Positions 1 through 4,440 of a DNA stretch of 6,542 nt are shown here, one piece after another (within the stretch, counting starts at the first letter, position 1; every line of letters starts with the position of its first letter). The stretch lies in assembly GCA_023423995.1 (NCBI GenBank), contig JAFAEL010000104.1, positions 1 to 6,542 on the forward strand. Direction: 5' to 3'. Origin of the DNA: Pseudomonadota bacterium (GTDB taxonomy: Bacteria; Pseudomonadota; Alphaproteobacteria; Rhizobiales; Beijerinckiaceae). The position numbers were made by a program, and so were the translations under genes. The notes under the pieces are model-generated. The model was given only the letters and a program-made list of their open reading frames with translations, did no database searches and was not told where the DNA came from.

Positions 1-240
1 CTCACGCGGTGTGCGGTCGCGTTTCAGCTCAACAATTGAGAGATTTCCGTCTCCATCAATGCCAAGGAGGTCGATACGTCCTCCAAAGTCGGTGATGACC
101 TGCCGGCCGATCACCAGGATGTCGAGACCAAGAAGCGAAGGCTGCTCGGCTACCCATCCTTCGATCAAATCTTCGGCGGCAAGCTTGCCCTGCGGGACAG
201 GTACGAGCGCGCCGTTTGATAACTTGTAGAGGCGGGTCAC
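1..240 (-). CDS. DUF91 / NucS-like PD-(D/E)XK nuclease-domain protein, 5' part only
   Basis: Reading the minus strand from a GTG at 240 gives 80 codons without a stop, running off the left edge, so the C-terminal part is missing. The protein starts MTRLYKLSNGALVPVPQGKL. It contains W29-V-A-E32-x-P-x-L-L-G, then R55-I-D57-L-L-G-I-D and I-V-E71-L-K73-R. A D-(x13)-E-x-K core of this kind, with RIDLLGID before it, is the active-site signature of the DUF91/NucS-like branch of PD-(D/E)XK nucleases, so metal-dependent DNA cleavage or DNA binding is the family expectation. The true substrate cannot be told. GGCGGAGG lies 4 nt before GTG 240, which favours this start; an alternative GTG is at 270, and an in-frame TGA closes the frame further upstream. 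It sits just beyond the integrase, so it is probably island cargo, perhaps defence-related (inference). Confidence 0.8.
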   Translation of the reverse strand, partial: MTRLYKLSNGALVPVPQGKLAAEDLIEGWVAEQPSLLGLDILVIGRQVITDFGGRIDLLGIDGDGNLSIVELKRDRTPRE

Positions 241-301
241 GCGGCCTCCGCCGTTCTGTCCGCAGAGCACTCTTTCAGCGTGTCAGGCCCGGAGGAGCTC
301 G

Positions 302-317
302 TTGCACCCGGGTGCAA
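302..317. promoter_or_regulatory. Perfect 16-bp palindrome, possible operator
   Basis: TTGCACCCGGGTGCAA is completely self-complementary. It lies in the spacer between the integrase stop and the nuclease-domain gene, about 62 bp upstream of the likely GTG start at 240. A perfect even palindrome with a central CCGG in such a position resembles a dimeric-repressor operator. The regulator is unknown and no clear -10/-35 pair was found. As RNA it could fold only as a 6-bp stem with a tetraloop and has no following T-run, so it is a poor terminator. Confidence 0.4.
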
Positions 318-387
318 ATTGGTCGTTAGTCGCATTGGATCGGGAAGGATGCGGGCCTGCGCCGCGGAGGGTGGCCATCCTGCCCCG

Positions 388-2121
388 TCATCCGCCAGTG
401 TACAAGAAACTCAAGTCCAGCACGGGGTACTTGATCTTGCTTATCTCCTGAAACCGTAACTGCGGGCTGAACCGCACGCTGCCGTATTGCTTATCCTGTC
501 CGGCACTGGCCCAACCTCCCAGGACCTGCGCGACCTCCTCTGGAACCCGCGCTTCTCGAAGTGCATCTCGCCAGGTGTGACGAAAGGAGTGGAAGGTCGC
601 GTCGGGGTCATTGAGCTGCAGGCTACGGCGGAACGTGTTGAAGCGTTTCTGAAAGAGCCCGCCGGCATATCCACGGCTATCTGGCCTAAGCTCAGGGAAC
701 AGCTCGCGCTGCCCTTGCTCGCGCAGCACCCGCGCGTAGCCAGGAAGCCCGATCCTGATCAGCTCTGGATGAAGCGGCACAAACCGGCGCGCAGCCCTCG
801 TCTTTAGTAGCTGTCCGCCGTCGGTACGCCTGACCCAGACGACGTCGATCCCGTCCAAAGTTTCAAGGTCCGTCACGAGAAGCTGACAGGCTTCGCTCTG
901 GCGCAGCCCAGTGAATAGAGCGATGAGCGGTACCCAGAACCGTGATCGCCTGGGGTGGTTCGGTCCTGGCTTGGCGAAATTGCGCTCGTCGTCCACACAC
1001 CCTCGATATAACGGAGCTGCGAAGATCGTCTTCAGCTCGTCGGGCGACCAGGAGCGACGCCCGTCCTCGCCGAGTGTTCCTTCGTTCGGCAGCAGCAGGC
1101 CCCTAGCCGGGGACTTGGATACCCATCCCTCTCGCTCTGCCCAGTTGAAGACGGTCGCGAGCTTGGTGATGTGCGAGTTGATCGTGTTGACCTTCAGTCG
1201 GCGCTCTTGAGGCGCGGCAGTGGCAGCCTCCTTCAGCGTCAGCTTCGGAAACCGCTTCGTCGCGTCGCGCGGAAGGGACTGAAACAGGCTCAGGATCGCG
1301 CGGCAGTCGTCCCGGGTGATTTCCGTAACCGGCCTGCTTGATCCAATTGTCTCCCGCATGGCGCGGAACACCATGCCGTAGTCCAACTCGGTCTTCTGAG
1401 TACGTCCGCCTCGTCCCGGATCTGCCGCGAATGCCTTGATGAGCTGGTCCAGTGTGCGACACGAGCCCGCCGCGGGACTGGGCACCGTAGACAGGGGAAG
1501 CGAGGGTGCTCCGGCGAGCTTGTTCCGCTCCGCCCTGTTTAGCTGGATGAGCGCTGGACGAAGCAGCTCGGTGATGGTGCTCACCGTTGTTGGATCGATG
1601 GGAACAGTTGGAATTGCCGAACCCGGCGCGAAGGTCCGGATAGCCCCCCGGTACGCGCTGATCGGTAGGCCAGCGTCCCGCAAGATTGCGAAGGCCTCCC
1701 GGCCGACGTGGTCCTCATAATGGACCGGGTCTGGCGAGCTAAGGAACCCCTGAAGATCGTCGAGCTCAGACGCTCGCTCCGCCGGGAATGAAGCAGGTGG
1801 GGCGGCGGCTAGCGCGTTCGCTGCGCGCTGAACGTATTCGTGAACCAGCTTCTCGATCTCAGGCCGGCTCAGGGAGAACGCGCCTGATCTGCTGGCCTTC
1901 CCTTTCCGCGCTACCTGGAGCGCGACCGCTTGGCGAAGGGTCTCGAACTCTCGTTCAGTATCCCCCTGGATAACGCGCAGCCGCTGGACGGCAACGCGAT
2001 AATCTCGGGTTTCAAGGCTCTTGACGACGACGGGACGTCCGAACTGAGGGATGACGTCCCGAGGCGCCCGTCGACGAAAGTAGTAGATACCAGAGCGCTT
2101 AACGAGGTTGGGATGCCGCAT
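388..2121 (-). CDS. Tyrosine-recombinase site-specific integrase
   Basis: Complete phage/island-type integrase of 577 residues that would catalyse integration and excision of the element at the adjacent tRNA gene. The N-terminus (RSGIYYFRRRAPRDV, followed by a basic helix) matches the DUF6538-type arm domain found in proteobacterial integrases. A core-binding SAM-like segment spans roughly residues 223-340. The catalytic domain follows with all expected residues in order: R407 (FTGLRQSEACQL), K440 (LLKTRAARRFVPLH), H511-x-x-R514 (FHSFRHTW), W537 in the H/W position (LGGW) and nucleophile Y546 (DKQYGS). The frame is open to an ATG at 2181, adding 20 residues, but I chose the ATG at 2121: MRHPNLVKRSGIYYF is where the family normally begins, a GGAAG lies about 10 nt upstream, and the ATG at 2181 has no Shine-Dalgarno. 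The gene is intact and probably functional. It lies downstream of, and co-directional with, the tRNA gene. No excisionase is visible. Confidence 0.93.
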   Translation of the reverse strand: MRHPNLVKRSGIYYFRRRAPRDVIPQFGRPVVVKSLETRDYRVAVQRLRVIQGDTEREFETLRQAVALQVARKGKASRSGAFSLSRPEIEKLVHEYVQRAANALAAAPPASFPAERASELDDLQGFLSSPDPVHYEDHVGREAFAILRDAGLPISAYRGAIRTFAPGSAIPTVPIDPTTVSTITELLRPALIQLNRAERNKLAGAPSLPLSTVPSPAAGSCRTLDQLIKAFAADPGRGGRTQKTELDYGMVFRAMRETIGSSRPVTEITRDDCRAILSLFQSLPRDATKRFPKLTLKEAATAAPQERRLKVNTINSHITKLATVFNWAEREGWVSKSPARGLLLPNEGTLGEDGRRSWSPDELKTIFAAPLYRGCVDDERNFAKPGPNHPRRSRFWVPLIALFTGLRQSEACQLLVTDLETLDGIDVVWVRRTDGGQLLKTRAARRFVPLHPELIRIGLPGYARVLREQGQRELFPELRPDSRGYAGGLFQKRFNTFRRSLQLNDPDATFHSFRHTWRDALREARVPEEVAQVLGGWASAGQDKQYGSVRFSPQLRFQEISKIKYPVLDLSFLYTGG

Positions 2122-2196
2122 CTGCTGCTCGCTTCCGGGTAACACGGTTGTGCTACAGCGCGGGCGAGAAAGCCGTTTCATGCCAGTAAGTTACTG

Positions 2197-2220
2197 AAAT
2201 CCAACCCCCCGGCAAGGGGG
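2197..2220 (-). terminator. Probable rho-independent terminator of the tRNA-Ile2 gene
   Basis: Immediately after the encoded CCA end, the minus strand reads CCCCC-TTGCC-GGGGG (2220 to 2206), a 5-bp all-GC stem with a 5-nt loop, then a weak T-run GTTGGATTT. Position and shape fit a tRNA terminator. The T-run is imperfect, so efficiency is uncertain. It lies at the presumed island/chromosome junction and may be supplied by either side. Confidence 0.5.
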
Positions 2221-2265
2221 TGGTGGGCCCGGCAGGACTCGAACCTGCAACCAGACCGTTATGAG
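2221..2265. other. Presumed island attachment site (3' half of tRNA-Ile2)
   Basis: This is inference from layout. A tyrosine integrase gene starts about 100 nt beyond the 3' end of an intact tRNA gene, as in many integrative elements that recombine in the T-arm/anticodon part of a tRNA and rebuild its 3' half. The exact core is not defined: no second copy of the tRNA 3' end was seen elsewhere in the window, as expected if the other junction is left of position 1. Confidence 0.5.
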
Positions 2266-2296
2266 CGGCCGGCTCTAACCATTGAGCTACAGGCCC
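2221..2296 (-). tRNA. tRNA-Ile2, anticodon CAU (lysidine type)
   Basis: The minus strand folds into a full cloverleaf: acceptor GGGCCTG/CGGGCCC with one G-U pair, D-arm GCTC..GAGC, anticodon stem GGCCG/CGGTC with loop CTCATAA (anticodon CAT), T-arm GCAGG-TTCGAGT-CCTGC, discriminator A and a genomically encoded CCA. The CAU anticodon could mean Met. However, the loop and the D-arm/variable sequence resemble the tRNA-Ile2 family (as in E. coli ileX), where C34 is converted to lysidine by TilS to read AUA codons. The initiator type is unlikely because the anticodon stem lacks three consecutive G-C pairs. The gene is intact; its 3' end is the likely attachment site of the island to its left. Confidence 0.93.
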
Positions 2297-2342
2297 GTGC
2301 GCAGGGGCGCCGCAGCCATAGCCGAATTCTGCGGCTCGTGTC

Positions 2343-2365
2343 ACGCCTCGGAGTGGGGGAGGCGT
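2343..2365 (-). terminator. Hairpin after the carbonic anhydrase gene, weak terminator candidate
   Basis: ACGCCTC (2343-2349) and GAGGCGT (2359-2365) form a perfect 7-bp stem with a 9-nt loop, about 20 nt past the carbonic anhydrase stop codon and 47 nt before the tRNA 5' end. There is no T-run after it, so it may act as an RNA-stabilising 3' hairpin rather than a classical intrinsic terminator. Confidence 0.35.
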
Positions 2366-2383
2366 CTCCGGGCGGTGCCTGGC

Positions 2384-3067
2384 TCAGGCCTCGCTGCACC
2401 GGATGGCCGCGAGTGGGCTCGCTGCCTCGGCTCCCGCGACAGGCTGGAACTGCCCGCTCTCGGGGTTGCGCACGAGGAGGCGGCCGGTGGCGACGCCGAA
2501 ATAAGCCCCGTGCAGCTGCAGCTTGCCCCGTTCCACCAGGATCCGGACGCAGGGGAAGGTCATCAGGTTCTTGAGGCTGAGTTCGACGGAGGCGAATTCG
2601 AGCCGCGTCAGGTAATCCGCGCGCTCCGCTCCGGACGGAGCCGGGCCGAGGCTCGCGGCCGCCGGCGCGATCTGGGACATCCAGCGCCCGATGAAGTCGC
2701 CGGGGGAGAGCGGCTCCTGCTCGTCCGCGAAGGCCCGGATGCCGCCGCACAGCGCGTGCCCCAGCACCACGATGTGCTTCACGCGCAGGGCCTGGACGCC
2801 GAACTCGAGAGCTGCACTGGTGCCGTGCTGCGTCTGCGAGTCGGGCTCGTAGGCCGGGACGATGTTGGCGACGTTGCGGACGACCAGGAGCTCGCCCGGC
2901 GCGGCATCGAAGATGACCTCGGGCGAGACGCGGGAATCGACGCAGCCGACCACCATGATCTCGGGCCGCTGGCCTTGGCTGGCCAGCATCTCGTAGCGGG
3001 AGCGCTCGCCCGCGAAGCGCCGTTCGAGGAAGCCGCGGTAGCCTTCGGTGAGCCGGTCGGGGAACAT
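2384..3067 (-). CDS. Beta-class carbonic anhydrase
   Basis: Cytoplasmic zinc enzyme that interconverts CO2 and bicarbonate, supplying bicarbonate to carboxylases and helping pH balance. In the 227-residue product from ATG 3067, VGCVDSRVSPE gives zinc ligand C42 with the D44-x-R46 dyad, and VLGHALCGG gives H104 and C107, so all ligands are present. The family hallmarks DAAPGELLVVRNVAN, GTSAALEFGVQAL and LQLHGAYFGVATG are also present. Length is normal for bacterial beta-enzymes; there is no signal peptide. An upstream in-frame ATG at 3085 would add MRDGNG. I prefer 3067 because a GGGAA lies 4 nt before it, 3085 has no Shine-Dalgarno, and MFPDRLTEGYRGFL resembles the usual family N-terminus. 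It is last in a minus-strand cluster, 55 bp (37 bp from the longer start) after the GNAT gene, so co-transcription is likely. Confidence 0.95.
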   Translation of the reverse strand: MFPDRLTEGYRGFLERRFAGERSRYEMLASQGQRPEIMVVGCVDSRVSPEVIFDAAPGELLVVRNVANIVPAYEPDSQTQHGTSAALEFGVQALRVKHIVVLGHALCGGIRAFADEQEPLSPGDFIGRWMSQIAPAAASLGPAPSGAERADYLTRLEFASVELSLKNLMTFPCVRILVERGKLQLHGAYFGVATGRLLVRNPESGQFQPVAGAEAASPLAAIRCSEA

Positions 3068-3122
3068 GCCGTTCCCATCGCGCATCCGGAGCCGCCGCGC
3101 AATTCCGGGGGCGCTTGGCAGG

Positions 3123-3635
3123 TCAGAGCTGCCGGTAATAGTACGCCGTGTCGCAGGGATTGCCGTCAGGCAGGAGCGCGTAGCCTGGCACGCTGCCGAC
3201 CCGTATCCAGCCTGACCGCTCGTACAGACGCTCCGCCTCGGGGCTCGCGGTGTCGAGGACCAGGAGGGTCTTGCCGGCGCGCCTCGCCGCGTCCTCGGCG
3301 GCCCGCATCAGTGCGGCCCCGATGCCGCGCCGTCGTGCAGCCGAGCGGACGAGCATCTTCGCGAGATCCGCCCGGTGCGGCTGGTTCTCGGGCTGCTCCA
3401 GGATGAGCTGTGCGGTCCCGAGAATCTCGCCCGTCTCCGCCTCCTCCGCGACGAGAAGGATCCTCGCGCCCTGGGCGACCTCCTCTGCCACCACGCGCCA
3501 GAAAGCCTCCGCCTTCTCCCGCGAGAGAGGCGCCATGAAGCTGACGGAGGCGCCATTGTGGACGCAGTCGATCAGCACATCGGCGAGGCCGGCAATGCGG
3601 GCGAAAGCCTGCGGGCCGGAAAGAGACTTGACCAT
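3123..3635 (-). CDS. GNAT-family N-acetyltransferase
   Basis: Complete protein of 170 residues from ATG 3635 with one GNAT fold, expected to transfer an acetyl group from acetyl-CoA to an amine. The substrate cannot be named. In this numbering, beta-strand residues LLVAEEAETGEILGTAQL lie at about 60-77. Motif A, HRADLAKMLVRSAARRRGIG, lies at about 87-106 with the R-x-x-G-x-G pyrophosphate loop at 101-106. Motif B, LLVLDTASPEAERLYERSGW, lies at about 124-143, followed by a short C-terminal strand. There is no signal peptide or membrane segment. ATG 3635 has AGGA 3 nt upstream. A GTG at 3647, four codons earlier, has GGAG about 10 nt upstream and is a real alternative. It sits between the small conserved gene (37-49 bp away) and the carbonic anhydrase gene on the same strand. 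Confidence 0.9.
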   Translation of the reverse strand: MVKSLSGPQAFARIAGLADVLIDCVHNGASVSFMAPLSREKAEAFWRVVAEEVAQGARILLVAEEAETGEILGTAQLILEQPENQPHRADLAKMLVRSAARRRGIGAALMRAAEDAARRAGKTLLVLDTASPEAERLYERSGWIRVGSVPGYALLPDGNPCDTAYYYRQL

Positions 3636-3684
3636 TGATCCTGTCACAGGCGGCGATCTCCAGTTGTCTTCTCCGGCGAAGAGC

Positions 3685-4035
3685 TCACAGCAGACGCATG
3701 TCCTGTGCCCGGATCACGATCGCGTCCTGTCGCATGACCTCCTCCAACCTGAGCCGGTACGCGCGCCACCACCCTCAGTCGATCTCCTCGACCATGACCT
3801 CGTAGACGACGATGTCGTCCCACTGGCGTGAGCCGCCTGTCTCCCAGACCCCCTCCGCCGGCGCTCGCGAGAAGGCGGTGATGCCGCCGAACCGTGTCGC
3901 GAGCTCGTCGCGGATAGCGGCGAAGAATTCCGGGGCGAAGCGCGTTCCTTCATTGTCGTAGAGCGGCAGCAGGATCTGGACGAGGTGCATTCCGGGGATT
4001 CGCGACCGTCGTTGAGAGCGCCAGGGAGGCACCAT
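3685..4035 (-). pseudogene. Small conserved protein gene interrupted by an in-frame TGA
   Basis: The frame from ATG 4035 or 3990 begins, from the second, MHLVQILLPLYDNEG and continues RFGGITAFSRAPAEGVW and DDIVVYEVMVEEID, then hits TGA at 3777-3775. The same frame, without any shift, goes on GWWRAYR...RQDAIVIRAQDMRLL to a TGA at 3687-3685. As I recall it, this family of roughly 100-residue cytoplasmic proteins of unknown function has D-R-x-W-W at this point and an RQ(D/E)xIVIRAQ tail, so the TGA replaces a probable Arg (CGA to TGA, one transition). The short product would be 71 or 86 residues and lack the conserved tail. ATG 3990 is the family-like start. ATG 4035 adds 15 unremarkable residues but has a strong AAGGAGG 9 nt upstream. 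It is first in the cluster with the GNAT and carbonic anhydrase genes. A recent nonsense mutation, readthrough or a base error could each explain the stop. Confidence 0.72.
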
Positions 4036-4440
4036 CCCGCCTGCCCTCCTTCAAGGGGGAAGTGCCAGCACCAAATCGCTAGAATGCTGCACGAAGTCGT
4101 GCCTGACCGCCCTCAAGCCCTGGTTCAAGTCGAGTTGAGTGCTGGCTGCCTGATCGGGTGTAGAGAGTCCCGATGTTGCGGCATAGTTACAGCGATGAAC
4201 TTTCGTCCGCTCTGGCCTCCCAGTTTTTGACGGGAGGGTTCGATGCAAATCGTTGCACAGCAAGACTTCCATGGAGAGCACAGGGTGCAGGCGCGATGAA
4301 TGCGCAATCTGTGCGCGATTGCGACTCCACAGATCTCATCATACGCAGGATGGGACGAATTTTGGCTGCGGACGCGGACGCAAGTTTTGGGGCAACGGAT
4401 GTCGGTCAACGACTCGAATGCGAAGCAGGTGGGCTCCGGC
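4036..4440. other. Divergent intergenic region without a confident gene
   Basis: This region separates the minus-strand cluster from the plus-strand autotransporter gene and is less GC-rich than its flanks. On the minus strand it holds AAGGAGG (4051-4045) before ATG 4035 and, further upstream, a 6-2-6 inverted repeat at 4089-4102. On the plus strand it holds TTGACG at 4227-4232 as a possible -35 box, without a good -10 at 16-18 nt, and a CCTCCC/GGGAGG hairpin at 4216-4237. It also contains a short ORF at 4243-4299. Longer open frames crossing it on both strands show no domain, motif or consistent ribosome site. Promoters must lie here but I cannot place them firmly. Confidence 0.5.
4089..4102. 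promoter_or_regulatory. Inverted repeat GCACGA-AG-TCGTGC upstream of the small-gene/GNAT/carbonic anhydrase cluster
   Basis: Two perfect 6-bp arms are separated by 2 bp, 54 bp upstream of ATG 4035. The spacing is too tight for a stable RNA hairpin but fits binding by a dimeric regulator. No regulator gene is nearby and the regulator family is unknown. A 6-bp arm match in GC-rich DNA can occur by chance. Confidence 0.25.

Noticed and set aside
11..229. Small plus-strand open frame at the left edge
   Set aside because: It is antisense to the minus-strand nuclease-domain gene, which shows a clear D-E-x-K signature; the plus-strand product is Ser/Arg/Pro-rich shadow sequence.
2282..3406. Long plus-strand open frame (374 codons) opposite the carbonic anhydrase and GNAT genes
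   Set aside because: It is entirely antisense to two genes with complete family motifs, also crosses the tRNA 5' end, and its translation shows no domain. High GC makes such shadow frames common.
4227..4255. TTGACG as a -35 box for the autotransporter gene
   Set aside because: The hexamer is good, but nothing resembling a -10 box occurs 16-18 nt downstream, so I did not annotate a promoter.
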